The position numbers and the translations under genes are program-made. Positions 46,061 through 58,800 of a stretch of 64,000 bases of DNA are shown one piece after another; the first letter of the stretch is position 1; each line of letters opens with the position of its first letter. The notes under the pieces were generated by a model that was given only the letters and a program-made list of their open reading frames with translations, was not told the DNA's origin and made no database searches. Origin of the DNA: Fasciolopsis buskii (taxonomy: Eukaryota > Platyhelminthes > Trematoda > Plagiorchiida > Fasciolidae); NCBI GenBank assembly GCA_008360955.1, contig LUCM01004848.1:29310-93309 (forward strand). The letters are read 5' to 3'.

Positions 46061-47768
46061 CTTTGCGCCTGTGGACGCAGCAGTACTTGATGCGATAGCA
46101 CGGAAAAGCAGATGGAGGAGATTGCGAATGCTCTCGCAGCCAGCTTCCGAAGCTGACACTGTATTATTTATAAAATGATGCAAGCGTCTTGTGCTGAAAA
46201 ACCCTAAAATCACATTCAAAATCCGGAAAACTAGCATGAAAATACGAACGTAGCTGCTAAACACTTCTTAACCATCTATATAGGCAGCAACCGCGTCCGT
46301 ACAAACAGCCATAGCATCAATAAGAGCGCAACTGACGTGGTTTTAGGCTTAACATGTATTTATACCCAAAAACGTCCGTTTAAACAATAAGCAGGTCAAG
46401 GAGACTAACATTTTCATAATTTCCAAAAAATATACAATAATATACCAGCACCACTTTCCTAACATTTCTCTTTTAACTTTACAGGACCCACTTTTCAACG
46501 TGGAAGTTTCGTCACTACTGGCATCGGGTGAGGAGTTGTCTGCAGTATTCGGAATAAACGGGTATATAAAATGAACATGAATTTTAAACTGTCATGAAGA
46601 AAGTCTCCAGTGACAGCCGCGATCATCAAGGCGGAGTTTGTGGGTCATGTTTGCGGCAGACGATGGTAGCGGCATCTGGAACGGGGATCTAAGTGTGGGT
46701 GCCCTTGTGACAATTTGATGTCAACATGGCGGGAATGATGGACACGGGCGGGCAGTTCCAGCAGAAAATATATCCAATTGGGGGGACTTGTCCGCTCAAA
46801 GAATAGCAAGCCTTGTGGAGCGGATTATATGACCTCCATTTCTAGGCAGACCTGCAACAGAGTCATTGGGTTACCTTGGTGAATGATGCAAATTGGAAGC
46901 AATGTCCACGTCATCGTAGCCGTGGAGCAGTTCGAATTTGCCAGTCCCGGGATAGTCGATCTGAGTCTTGGGTCAGCTTCCTTTCATGGTGCGTAGAGGC
47001 GTGCGAGGAAGGGGCCAAAAATTGAATTGTAGACCCTTTGGAAGACACGAGAGCAAACGCACACAACTGGAACGAAAAAAGGAGATATGGCATCTGGAGG
47101 TATTTCAGCTAAGGGTTGTGTTTCGGGCAAACATCAGAACGAGAAGTGATGAATGTTATGTAAAATGAGGTATTATTTGATGTCAAACTTCGCGCTTGGA
47201 ATGGTCTATTTGTTAAATGCATGCAGAAGTAAGAGTTTATGTAGATATTAGTTTGGGAGTTAACGAGAATGTGATCAGAGTACGTTTTTATATATGCCTT
47301 GCTGCATAAGCGCTAAACAAGATAGAAGTTAGATAATAAAATGCGCTGACTTGGTTCATTGACAGTTTTTCTGCCTATACCTACAGAGATTTGCACTTGT
47401 GGAAATTACTGCAAAAATTGGCTAGGCCTTGCTGAGTGGGTTGAGATAAGACTTCGAGCGTTGCATTCACTCAATATCCTAGGCCCGATTCATAAGCTCC
47501 TTCTATTGAGGTTTAAGGATCGTGCATGTCTAGCAAATTTTGTACGGTTATCGCCTTCCTAATTTTTTTACAGGTAACGGATGCAGGAAAAATCATTCTT
47601 ATACGTAAGGGTAGTTTATTCTACAAGGAGGACTATTTGGTGATGAAGTTTTTCCCAAGTGCTATCCTCAACATGGGAACTGACATCAAAAACTCAGCTC
47701 GTTGCAAGCTATAGGAAAAGTCATTTCTTATTTGGGGTGCGGAGACGCACACAATTTTACTAATAATC
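46061..47768. other. Unassigned stretch
   Basis: A minus-strand frame at 46058-46264 adjoins the MULE and could belong to its 5' region. Nothing else was recognised. Confidence 0.35.
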
Positions 47769-50700
47769 TTATGAAAAAAAGGAGAGATTGATGTGAACTG
47801 GATGCAGCCGTAAGGGATCCAGGTGTAGTTTTATGCAATGTTCCATGTAGTTTAGCGAGGAAGAGTAACCCAGAAGTCGTTTTGTAAATGTTCGCTGAAC
47901 ATTCTCAATCTCAGTTCTATCAATCTGCCGCATGTTGGAACACACGACGGAACAGTAGTCCGGCATAGGTCTTACGTGCGTTTTATATATTAACAACTTA
48001 CATTCTTGGTTTCTGAAAGTTCTGTGCACCAACCCAACTGGTCTCCTGGCTTTTGCAACTTGTATCAGGTTGTGTTCTGAGAAGTTCAATGTGCTGGAGT
48101 AATGGAAACCCAGGTCGCTAACAGTGTGAGCATAAGTAATGAATTCTGTGTTAGTTTCAAAGATTCCTGCAGAAATGTGGCATTCGTATGCGAGTATGCT
48201 GCTTTGGTGGGCCGAAGATTTCACTGACCAAGCCGCGCACCATGAATCAAGCGATAGCAGATCATTTTTTACATTAATATGATGGTGTTGAGGTCACGAG
48301 AGAGAAACGTTTGTGCAGTGTTTATATCGTCTGCAAAAAGAAAAGGAATACTATGCCTAACGATGCGAAAAATGTCCTTGATGCACAGCAAAACAGTAGT
48401 GGACCTAGTACACTCCCTTGAATAACCCCACTAGTAATCGGACGAGGCTTGGATAAGGTTACATTTAAATTCACTGCCTGCATTATAGAGGCCAAATGAG
48501 AGGAAAACCAAGCCAGAACGGGGGTTTATACCGTAACTCTTGATTATCCTGAAAAGCTTGAGATGAGATGCGTGATCAAAGGCCTTCGTCATATCTAGGA
48601 AAATCGTAATCACCGACTTCCCGCCGTTGACAGCCTTCGTCACTACGTTTAGGAAATCAGCAATGCACGTAGAACATGATTTACTTCGAAGGAAACCATG
48701 TTGGCCGGCGTTGATGAGGTCCTGATCTAGTAAGTAAGTTAGTAACTTACTTTTTATTATTCTTTCCACAATGCGAGAGACAATTGGAGTGTGACTGATG
48801 ATGCGTATTTGGATGGGTCCTGCTTTGAACCGTTTTTGTGAATTGGGACAATGACAGAGGTTTTCCATTGATGAGGGAAAGTGCCACAATTCAATGAAAG
48901 ATTAAATAGATTGGATGAACGTATAGGGATATGTGCAACCCCAAATTTGAAGAGAGCTGGGTTGTGATTTAATATCAATTGGGTGAAAAGAGAATCTTGG
49001 AAAGGAAACAGGGGAGACTGTCGGAATGTCCGGTATGATGGTGCTGTCGTCAGTTGTCATAGAGGTGGCGAAATAGTCACTGAATACCTCTGATATCAGT
49101 AGAGGGGCATTTACGCACGTGCCCCTGAAAATGACATACGTGATGTGCGTGCTACTCAGGGAGTTGTTAGTTGTCAGTTGTTTGGCCAGTGCTGCTGCCT
49201 TGTTGGTGGGATGTAACGCTTAAAGTTCTTTCTCCTTTTGAAGAGAATCAATCAGTGTCTTAGTCTCCTTAGACATACGGTTCATTTGCAACATGAGAGC
49301 AAAATATTTTGTTCTTTTGATTTCCGTTTGGATTAAGGGAAATCTTTTGAGGCAATTCAGTTTGCTGAACCTTTTGGCGACCGTGCCACACTGGGTTGGG
49401 TTGATTAGATCAAGACACAGAATTAGAGTTGCGTAAAATTGGTTGGCGGCCAGTTGGGGATCCACCGATAGAAAAAAAACTGTCCGAATTTTGGCTACGA
49501 ATTATGTAGGGAAGATAGTTCCATAAGGCTCTGTGTTATGTTTTGGTTGAAGCTGAGGAGGAGATAACGGACGTCGAAATTAAGAACTTGCAAACAATTT
49601 GGGGATGGTCACATCCGGATAATTTTTTATCTATGGAAGTGCGCACCTGTGTTACTCCAATTGCAAAGATAAGATCTAGAATACTGCCGGCCCTTTGGGT
49701 AACAAAACATGCTGTGCCTACTCACCCAGTCGTAAACTTGAAACAAACACGGAAAGGTTTTATTGAGAGGAGAATGCCAGCAAATCCCTGAGGTGTTGAG
49801 GTCGCCCGCTACTAGCGTTGGACCTGGAAGGTCGGCGGCCGCGTTGAGCGCATCAAATAAAGGTAAAACTGGGATTGATCCGTACTAAGGGGCGGTAGAT
49901 GCAACTAACCAGGAAGTCCTGATACGCGATACCCACAGTTGGCCAGATGGAATATTTCAGTTCATTAAAGGTAGGAGGATTGTACCGTGAAGCTGAAAGG
50001 GTGTCTGTTGTGTATATGAGACAGCCTCTTCCGCGCTTATTTATCCTGCCTTTCCTAAAAGTATTGTAACCAATTAACGCAAGGTCTCTATCGGGGGTAT
50101 TGTCGGCCAGCCATGTCTCAGTGAGAAGAATGAAATCATATCTACGTGTACACACCAACAGGCGCAGCGCGTGCTCCTTATTCAATATCGAGCGTGCATT
50201 TAATTGTAACAATGAAAATGGCTCAGCAGCGTTAGCACGTTAATGTAGATAACTGGAGTAAATATCCTAATAGGGATTAGATTTCATTTCTGGTGGGTAA
50301 AGTAGGACGTATTCAAGGAAGGGTAGGGCAGGAGGGGTAGGTCGGGGGAGAAAAAGGGTTGACATAAGCAGGACAGCGATGTGAGGCAAGGGGCTTTGTT
50401 GGGTGTAAGGAACATGCCGGTAGGCGGGGATGCCAGTAGGTCTTGGTCATAGCTTATAAGGCTTCCAGGTTGGAAGTAAATTTCATACCATTGCACGTCG
50501 TTTTGTGCCGGTGGAGATGGCGGTTGGGCTAGATGTAGCAGGACGGCTTGGTGCCTTACGGTATCCATGGGAGGTACCGGGTTGAAAATAGTTTGGCCAA
50601 ATGGCTGTCCATGTACAGAAATCTGTGCAGCTGTTGCAGGGTGCTTGGGTGATAACCGCTTAACCCGGGGGCCTGGGCCAGCCTTGTAAATCTTGATATC

Positions 50701-51680
50701 TCAAGTGTTTCAGAGTGGATCGGCTAATTCATTATCGAATTTCCAGTCACTGGGCCAGCTCTGCTTAGTTGTCTATTGAGTGGTGCGGACTGTGGCCTCT
50801 TGGTAGCCGTTTGCATCAGTGGCATCCATTTTGAGGGTAACTTTGGGGTTTGCTGGGTGAGTTGAGCGCTGGAATTGAAAGCGGCACTGTGACCAGGTTT
50901 AGGGTTTCCCGACAGTGTAAGCAGGCTGGATGCCCTTACCGTAGTGGCAGCATCGTCTGCAGAGTTCTGCCGCGATTTTGAATAAGTATTTGTGGAGGGT
51001 TGCAGTGGTGCTTTGCATCCTGACGTGGATGGTTTAAGGTGCAATTATTTGCTTGGTGGTTGAAGAGGAGTTGCGCACGGTGACTTGTCTAGATCTACCT
51101 CACAATTCCGAGAGTTTTGTGCCTCGAGATCCCAAACCTAGGTTTTGTGTTTTCTGGGGGGTAGAAGGACCTAATGTTCTCTGCATTTCAAGGTGGGAAC
51201 AATGATTCTTTTTGGAGACAAAGTGCCTCTTGCTGGAGCGGCGTTTTGTCCTCCGTAATCCTGATGGTTTTGTTTAGGGTATTAACAAAAATGTTATCTT
51301 TCTTGCGGATAAACTCACGGGCGACTTTCCCGTCCTGGAAATGTATTAGGAGCGGACTGGATTTCTGTTGAGGCATCTTTCGTAATCCTACGTAATAGCT
51401 AGGGTATTAAGCCGTTTTATTCGCGTTCAGTATAGATTATTTGACCACCTCTGGTGGCTATCGGTATGGGACTTTAAATATTATGACGTTTTGGTGTTTT
51501 GAGTACGCCTGAGTGATGCAGATGACACGGAATCACTGAATCGACTAGCCTCAGCAAGGTCGTGCGAGAAGAGATTTGACGATGGCTCGATGAGATGGGG
51601 GAGTGGAGCCAGCTTGATGATCGCCGCCTCCGCTGAAGTCAGCTGAGTATCAGCGCTGATCAGCCGTTTCTCCAAGTCTT
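47769..51680 (-). mobile_element. CR1/Jockey-like LINE, second long copy, decayed
   Basis: ORF1-like pieces are 51675-51481 and 51376-51188. The latter reads SPLLIHFQDGKVAREFIRKK and TEDKTPLQQEA, typical of LINE ORF1 proteins. The endonuclease (50212-49853) has LQLNARSILNKEHALRL, DFILLTETWLADNTPD and RGRGCLIYT. RT (about 48980-48230) has IPRSSNLFNLS-like start, VIVPIHKNGS, AGQHGFLRSKSCSTCIADFL, IFLDMTKAFDHASH and FLFADDIN (catalytic FADD at about 48335). The C-terminus (48224-47769) has HVRPMPDYCSVVCSNM. It shares architecture with the LINE at 37-40 kb but is clearly a different family. Stops and frameshifts are numerous. Confidence 0.8.
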
Positions 51681-54600
51681 CGAATCTCTAATTTATTTCA
51701 TGAAATACATCATTTAGCTTTAGCGAGCGGTAACCCATTTGCGATTTGGGTACGTATCGTGGCCCGCCGGTAGTAATTTTTACACGGTTTGCCAGCAGCA
51801 TGGTGTTGAAAACTAATTTGCGTGAGAAAAACGAACTAAGTGAAAGAGACAAAAGTGGAGCACAAGCAATATGCAGAAAAATTTGTGGAATTTTTCTGAA
51901 CAGAACGCGGGGTTTTCTACCAAACGATAAGTAGGCAAACTGGGTAAAGCTAGAGAAACGAATTCAGCAAAATTTCAAACCGCACGCTGACTCACTCACT
52001 GTTTGGGATCATTAGGGATGGTTAGGAAACGTCAGGATCCTTGAGAAAATTAACTATCGGCTGTCGCCATCATTCGCGGTTTACTGGTCATCGAGTGCAA
52101 GAAACTCATTTTAAATGAATCAAAGAGCGGAATGGAAGTAAATTATGGGCGCACGAGAAATTTCCTGCATTGTGCCAGTCTAAATCCCAGTGCAGCGCTG
52201 AAAAGGGTAAGGAAACAAAAGTTTCGACCCGTAGTAGCTAGGCCGTTACTGGCAGAGCTCCGGGATGTCGCCGTCAGAGTACGGACAATGCAGTGCCTAT
52301 TTATCGTGTCACATAAGTGTCATTAACATATAATTCCCGAAAGTGGCTCTTGAAGGACAAGGGCGATAAAAGCTTCGTATACAAATGTTAAATGACACTA
52401 AAGCCCGCTGAAATGCATGGCCAAAAGCGCAGTCTCTCTTCATGTGCTGAGAAATAGGCACAACTTGAAGTCATATCATTCGAGATGCACAGGGATTGAG
52501 GGTCGCGAGACTGCAGACAGTTGCACGCATTGCTGAGTCAACATGTTCTGTTGCAATTGTTGGTAATTAACGGAAACACGTGCTCCATATTGAACAAGTG
52601 GGCGGATGTAGTTGAGTTCGCTGGTAACCATGAAACTTGTTTGTCCAAGGATAGTCTTAGCGCATGAAGTCCGCAGAACGGAAAAGAGAATTTTTCAAGA
52701 GGAGAAGCCACCATAACTGATGAAGAAGTGGAACTCACCCACAACCGCGGGTTGCATTGTGCGGCGGAAAAGTTCAGCTATGCGCGGGTAAACTTACTTG
52801 GCTAGAGGAGCGATCCACGTGGTCTGCGTGGGTCGCACTCCAGGTTCTAACAATGGGGAGCACAATCAGCTCTTTCGAGCATTGACGGAGGGCAACAACT
52901 GCTCCAGCCAAAGCGCTGGTAGTGAGTGATTTGAAAGTTTAGCGTATTAACGGAAAACTTGACAACTGCACAACGGGAATGAGGAGGAAGAATTTCTAGA
53001 GCGCTTGTAGAAATATGACGTGCACCACCATTTGAAGAAAAACATTCAGTACTGGAGTGGATGTCTACCATTCCCACTAGGTCTATTAATCACAAAGCAA
53101 AAGAAGATTTGGCACATATGCAGCATTTAAACAAAAATGCGGATTGAACAACCCTAGAGAGAAAACATTTTTACTGCACTAAACAAGGCCCCAGTCAAAT
53201 CAATTTGGTTTTCAAGATGCTGCCAACAGACAGCGCCCTTCCCGTTAGTGCCGGGTTATCTAAATTAGGTGTCCTGATGCCAAAGCACCCTCTTAATCGT
53301 CGGGCAAACAGAAATGCACTAGTGTCTATGCTGTTCACGCTCACTGTAGACCTGGACAGATCGAGGTCGTCCCTAGCATCTCAGCTTCTCTTCAGAATGC
53401 TCCCATCTAGGCTCCCGCAGTTCAACGTTGCCTTGTTCCGTCAGGCTCAAACATTGGCCCATACTGTGTTTTCTCTACGGTACGGTCGCCAAAGCCAGTT
53501 TCTCCAGTATACCATTACAATCTAACCTGACCTCCATCTCGCAGGCCCCAAATGACTGGCAGTGCGCTTGATACCAAGACGCAGACCGGCAATGCCGCAA
53601 CCCTCCTCAATAAAAAGAACCCAAGTAAGGCACGTAACCCCTTCCATTGCATAAGGTCTCCGAAAAGCCCAGAATTGAAAATCGTGCTAAGACCCATCTC
53701 TTTGGATCTATCGTGGCCTCATGGCTCAACTCCTTAAGGAGGCATGGTTAGCCCCGTTGGATCTGTCTCTTCATTTCAGCACCATTAAAGTACCCACAGC
53801 ATTAAAGCTAACCTCCAGCTTCCCCGGTCACTGAGATTTCTTAACCACTATACTCCGCCGGTCATTGGCCCAGGACTGAAAATGTCGACCGGCTGATCGC
53901 CGATGCCCCACTCTCCCGGACAAAATCTCAACGCTTCCAAGCTACCAGAGGTTAAGCCTTCCAACACCGCACCACCTTCTTTAGATTATGTCATATGCCT
54001 CTGATGACATCTACTTCAGTTTTCCGTATTATCTTGCTAATACCAGTGAATGAGTTTGATTTGTCCCATTTAAAGCCCGCTCGATACTAAGTAGGGTGTG
54101 CTCGCTGCGCTTGTCGGCACACACGTAGCTTTGATTTCATCCTTAGCATTGATACATGCATCTCTTCCCCTCTTAATGGGCACCAGTCAGAGTTCTCACT
54201 ACTAGTTTGCGCATTCAACGCAGCCGCCGGCTTTCCAGTCCTGATATGCTGCCAGGAGACTTCAAAGGGCCTGGAGTTTAATGGCCTCATTTTTGCCTCT
54301 GAAATGCTTTGCCGAGTTATTTTGAGGGTAGACACAGCATGTTGAATTACATACAGGGGGTCACCGTATTCCGGAGTTCATCTTCTCAGCTGACCTAACT
54401 CAAGTGCACGTCCTCAGGCAATGGATTACTCGAATGTGATCAGTCCAAGTTTGTTTGTAAATTTTTAGCTTCCTCGTCCGTTATCTCCTCAGCTTCCCTT
54501 ATAATTCCCAGGCAACTTTGGGACGGTTTATTCCTATCTTTGGATGACATGCTGGCCGCCGACGTACACATTTCTAGTCCAGCTGCCTTAACCAAATCAT

Positions 54601-54999
54601 AAAAATATTGTGCATTTCGGACCGCCTTAAAAATTAATCGTTAGTTCAAACGAGATTCAAATGAACAAAAGAATTATCTCTGATAATGCCGTTGAACTGG
54701 ACGTAAAAAAAGAGATAAAGACACTCTGTGTTTCTCACCTGGGCACCAAATTCTCCCTTGCAACTTTCAATACCCCTTTAAAATTTGATTCGAGAAATAC
54801 ACCGCAACAAACAGCCACAGGCTTTTTGGGGAAGAATAGTAATGTGAACGTTAAGCGCAATCTCATTGTCGGGCTTTGAAAGGCCATACCTAGAACCACA
54901 GGAAACTCTATGGTGCAGAGAGGCTTGGTGATAGGCCGTTAGAGCTATCTTGGGATACCAGTGAAACGAAAGGGGAGAACCATTAGCGTGCAGTGATAT
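51681..54999. other. Unassigned stretch
   Basis: Frames at 52132-52326, 52538-52744, 52847-53077, 53205-53525 and 54661-54879 were inspected on both strands without recognising a family. Composition and broken frames suggest old repeats. Confidence 0.35.
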
Positions 55000-55565
55000 A
55001 TTTCCTGCCCGCTCCGCAAGACGGGTTTGCACTGTTTAAGGCGCGACAAAAAAGACCCAACGCAGTTAGGTGGAAAGCGGGATTACTCAGAGCTATGAAG
55101 CGCCTGGATGAAAGTGGGCGGCCGCATAAAGCTAACTAGTATGACCAAATATGGTTTCGGTATGCAAAACATAGAAATCAGGCAAAGAGGCTGACGCAAA
55201 AAAGCAAATACAACTGCAGCGTAAATTTAGTCAGGTGCACTAAGCAGCAATCTAAGAAATGGCTTTATTGGGTCCAGTCAAGAATCTACTTTGGAGGGGT
55301 TAGCCCACTAACGAAGAACCTAAAATTTGTTGCCGTGGACGATATCAGCTAGGCAAAATTAATGACTAATCACTTTAACACCGTGCGCAATATGAATGAA
55401 GGCTTTCATGGCGAGTTAGGTCTTCTGATTCCGACACGAGACAGGTTTTCCACAGGCAGGAGAGGACACCATACGTCTAGATATAAGTTTACCGTTTACA
55501 AATCAATCAGCCTAGATGAGATCCACCGGGGTATTCCAAAACAAGTTGGATGCGTAAGGTGTGAA
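55000..55565 (+). mobile_element. LINE pre-RT segment
   Basis: The plus strand reads KRPNAVRWKAGLLRAMK, YDQIWFRYAKHRNQAKRLTQ, KWLYWVQSRIYFGGVSPLTK, then AKLMTNHFNTVRNMNEG and SLDEIHRGIPKQ. This is the usual linker of CR1/Jockey-like LINEs between endonuclease and RT (F..Y.......KKFW.YV.S, then L..HF..V, then DEIHP). The matching RT may be at 58160-58790, now separated by RTE sequence and the N at 57260. Confidence 0.65.
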
Positions 55566-55739
55566 TGACGCGACTGCATTAGGGATACTCCAAAAAGAAC
55601 TGGAATAAAGAGAGAGCTGAAATTTGCATGAAGGAATCGAGAAGGAAAGCAAGGAATTGGAGGCCGTGCTGTTCACCGGTGGAATGCTCCATGGTACAAG
55701 TAGAAGAATGAATTCACAGAGGTGAAACTAAAAAGAACT

Positions 55740-57250
55740 GGTAAAGAAAAGAACGCCATCAACGCACGGACTACAGTTTAACTGTACAAACGCATGTTTC
55801 CAATTCTAATTCGACAGAAAATGATAGACCGGTCCCTATTCGCGATTCGTTGTCATACTCTTTGATGTCTCCACCTGCCTAGTTGGCGGATCTTTGGAGC
55901 CCCAAATACTAAGACGTGAGACACTCATTTCAACTGAGTTTGTTGTACATCTTATCACAATGCTCCCACGTCGTCGTTGACATTCACGCGGCTTCTTCCA
56001 CTCCATGAGTGGAACAGAAAATAAGGCATACGAGTGAGTGTCATGGGAAACATATGACCTAACCAATGAAAGCTATTAAGCTGGCTATTCTATGAGAGAA
56101 TATTCTCAGGGCCCATGTTGAATACACGATTCGTAACCCCATCCAATCCTAGCGAAACTCATCATCGTCATCATCGTCATCGTTCAGCGTTAAACAGCAA
56201 GGCAAGCCACACTGACCGCTGCCTTTCCCTGGAGTTACAAGTTTATATAAAAGAGTGAATATCCAAGGGGAACAGGAAGTGGACCTACACAGCCGGGAAA
56301 AGATAAGATGCTGCTGCAGCCAATACACGAAACACAGTCTAACTGTACAAACGCACGTGTTTTCAATCATTCTGATTCGATAGAAAATGACAACACGATC
56401 GCCACTGTTCACGGTTCACTGCCATATGCTTAAGTGTCTCCAGCCAGCTAGTTGACGAATCTTTCGGACCCTAGCCACGAAGACGTGAGACATCTACTTT
56501 ACCAAAGCTCGCTATACATTGTCTCATCCCGCGAAACTGCAAACACCGATGATCAAAAACCTCCTTCAGCACATAAACTCCAAGTCTCGTAAGCATACAA
56601 CAAAATTAAGCGCAATGCGGCACAGTACACAACCTCTTAACCTCAGTGAAATACCAGGTCGGTGCTGCAAGTATTTCAGAACAGCGCACGTTGCTAGAGC
56701 CTAGGGTAAAAGCGCACCACCTTTACTACCTTTCTACCACCTTCAGTCAAGCAGCTTACCAGGTAATTGAGACGTTCAACAATCGTTAGTTCTCCATCCA
56801 GTATCCGGTTCGGTACTACTGTTGCCCAGTCTTGTCCAATGCATGTTGCGCATGTTCCGCAGACTCGGACAAGAACGCAAGGTCGTCCGCGTAATGTAGG
56901 TCATACAACTGCTCATTTGCCAATTCGACCATTGTATCTTGAATATCTCCTAAAGAATCCTCCAATGTCGTTTCAATAACCAAGTTAAAAATGATGGAGA
57001 TGTGACACTTGTCAAATTTCGCCGGTCATTTATAATGAGAGTTAACCGCACTGCCTTACGCGGCTAGGTATACGAGTACAGTGCAGGGGGAGGAATACTG
57101 AATAGTGCTATTCGGCCAACTGAGTCAAAGGCATCGCTCAAATCGAGAAGAACCACGATTGTCAGGCGACTGTGTGCGCGGTTCGTTTTGTGTGACTGGA
57201 GAAGGGTGAAAATTGGGTTAATGGAACTTCAACCTGCGCAAATCTGGCTT
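55740..57250 (-). mobile_element. Old RTE-like LINE copy (family 1), split by a younger insertion
   Basis: The upstream part (57250-56539) has an LHYADDLAFLSESAEHAQ-type RT block and RRPGISLRLRGC. The downstream part (56151-55740) has RIGWG, LMEWKKPRECQRRRGS and RLSIWGSKDPPTRQVETSKS. The two halves are interrupted exactly by 56160-56530 with an 8-bp duplication. Divergence from the copy at 21213-22800 shows it is older. Confidence 0.75.
56160..56530 (-). mobile_element. 5'-truncated RTE 3' end inserted into older RTE copy
   Basis: This 371-bp insert is closely similar to 21225-21545 and ends, on the minus strand, in a (GAT/GAC)n tail. It is flanked by the direct repeat GCGAAACT at 56152-56159 and 56531-56538. 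5' truncation, a simple-repeat tail and a target site duplication are the marks of target-primed reverse transcription. Confidence 0.85.
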
Positions 57251-57259
57251 GCTATTTTT

Positions 57260-57260
57260 N
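57260..57260. other. Ambiguous base (N)
   Basis: This is the only N seen in the window. RTE sequence ends just before it and the left inverted arm begins just after it, so it probably marks a contig join. Confidence 0.9.
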
Positions 57261-57928
57261 TTTTTACGACGCTTCAAGCAAGCGTGTAGTGGAAATAGTA
57301 CGCCCATGACTACTAAGGCCCATTACACGGCAGGAGGGGAGAATTGGCTATCGCGACCCAGGAATTTAGTCGCATGGGACTGCACAGGGTCTCAGTAGAT
57401 CAGGTGTAGTGATCAGCCGGGAAACAACGAGCTGCCGTCTACCACCACTCTTTTCAACCGGTGTCAAACAATGCACAATTATCGAAGCTAAAACAATGGA
57501 ATGGTCCCAGGCAGCCTTTTCAGACTGGCCCCTAATAGGGAATCATTTTGTGTGATAAGATTCTACGGTTTACTTGGCACTTGACTGGACAGCCATTTCA
57601 CGGTAACTTGCTCGTAATTTCGACACACGCGCTAACAGACTGTAGATTTGACGAGCTTCAGGACGAGCTTATAAATTCCGTTTGGAAGAGCAAATGTTCT
57701 GACACCGCAGTGCCATCCGATGAGAGAACTTCACAGCAACATAAGCTTATTTATGTGGCCAAAGATGCAAACGTCAAATGTATGGCGTTGCCCCCACCCA
57801 ACCGAAGTCAAAAACTACCGCTTGAGTCGGCAATTCTGACTAGCAGTAACGCAGAACAATTAGGTCATATTACCGGCGATGCACTTGGTAGTAAGCGCCG
57901 CCTACAACCATAAGGCCGGAGTCCACAA
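57261..57928 (+). repeat. Left arm of a 668-bp perfect inverted repeat
   Basis: Compared base by base with the reverse complement of 63333-64000, no mismatch was found. A 121-codon open frame (57548-57913) lies within and is repeated in the other arm. It has no recognised motif. Confidence 0.95.
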
Positions 57929-58159
57929 GTTGCACTGAATTTCCCAGTAGAATCTGAACCCAACCAGGCGGAAATGCCACCTTTTGACCTGTTAGATGGA
58001 GATGATACCACGACTTCTACACGACCAAACCACAAAAATCTCCTCCCTAAATACTGGCCGGGAAGCTACTGGATGGTGAGTCCAACTTGCATTTTACCTG
58101 ATAATCCGGAGATGGTCACCAGAAGGCAGGTGTACGTGAACTTAGTGAACCACAGGACC
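57929..58159 (+). other. Short unassigned segment between arm and LINE RT
   Basis: An open frame (57974-58168, PPFDLLDGDDTTTSTR) has no recognised family. Confidence 0.3.
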
Positions 58160-58800
58160 ATCTTGTGAGAACGGCACAAATTTTGTAATAGGAAAGTCTT
58201 GCCTTACAAATCTCTTGCCTTCTTTTTATCGGGTAACAACCACGAGGGAAAATTATGCCAGGTCAGCTTCACCAACTTATGCGACTCGGTTAACCACGAC
58301 CATCTGGAACACAGGCCGAGTGCACTAGAAGTGATGGGGAAAGCTACCGCTCGAATAAGTAGATTTCCCTGGGGAAGGGCCTTCAGCTTAATGGTTAGAG
58401 GATATACTACGTCCCCACCGACATACCAGCTGGTGTTCTCCATGGTTTCGCACCTGGGCCCAAATGCTTTCTTATGTTCTTCAACGATCTAGCAAAGATC
58501 ATGCACAACCCATACTATCGCTTTGCTGATAAAGTCTAAATAGCAGCGGCATACATGCGGGGAATATGGGATCTGTCGATGCCTGGTCAGATGGGTGGGA
58601 ACTCCCACTGAACCTGGTCACGCGTCAAAGTCTGATCACTGGGAGAGGGCAAAGTTAATAAAAAGAGTGATATTTTAGATGATCCTCAAACCAGTTACTC
58701 GGGTGTGACTACTGCGGGTAACCATGAACTATCTAAACAATGCGTAATTGCGATAAATAAGGCCAGATGGGAGCTTTGTCCAATCCGGTAAACGATACAC
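58160..58800 (+). mobile_element. LINE RT fragment, decayed
   Basis: RT blocks on the plus strand are KSCLTNLL, FTNLCDSVNHDHLEH, PAGVLHGFAPGPKCFLMFFN and YYRFADKV (FADK in place of FADD), then SGVTTAGNHELSKQCVIAIN. The order matches CR1/Jockey-type RT fingers and palm. Frameshifts and stops are frequent. Confidence 0.7.
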
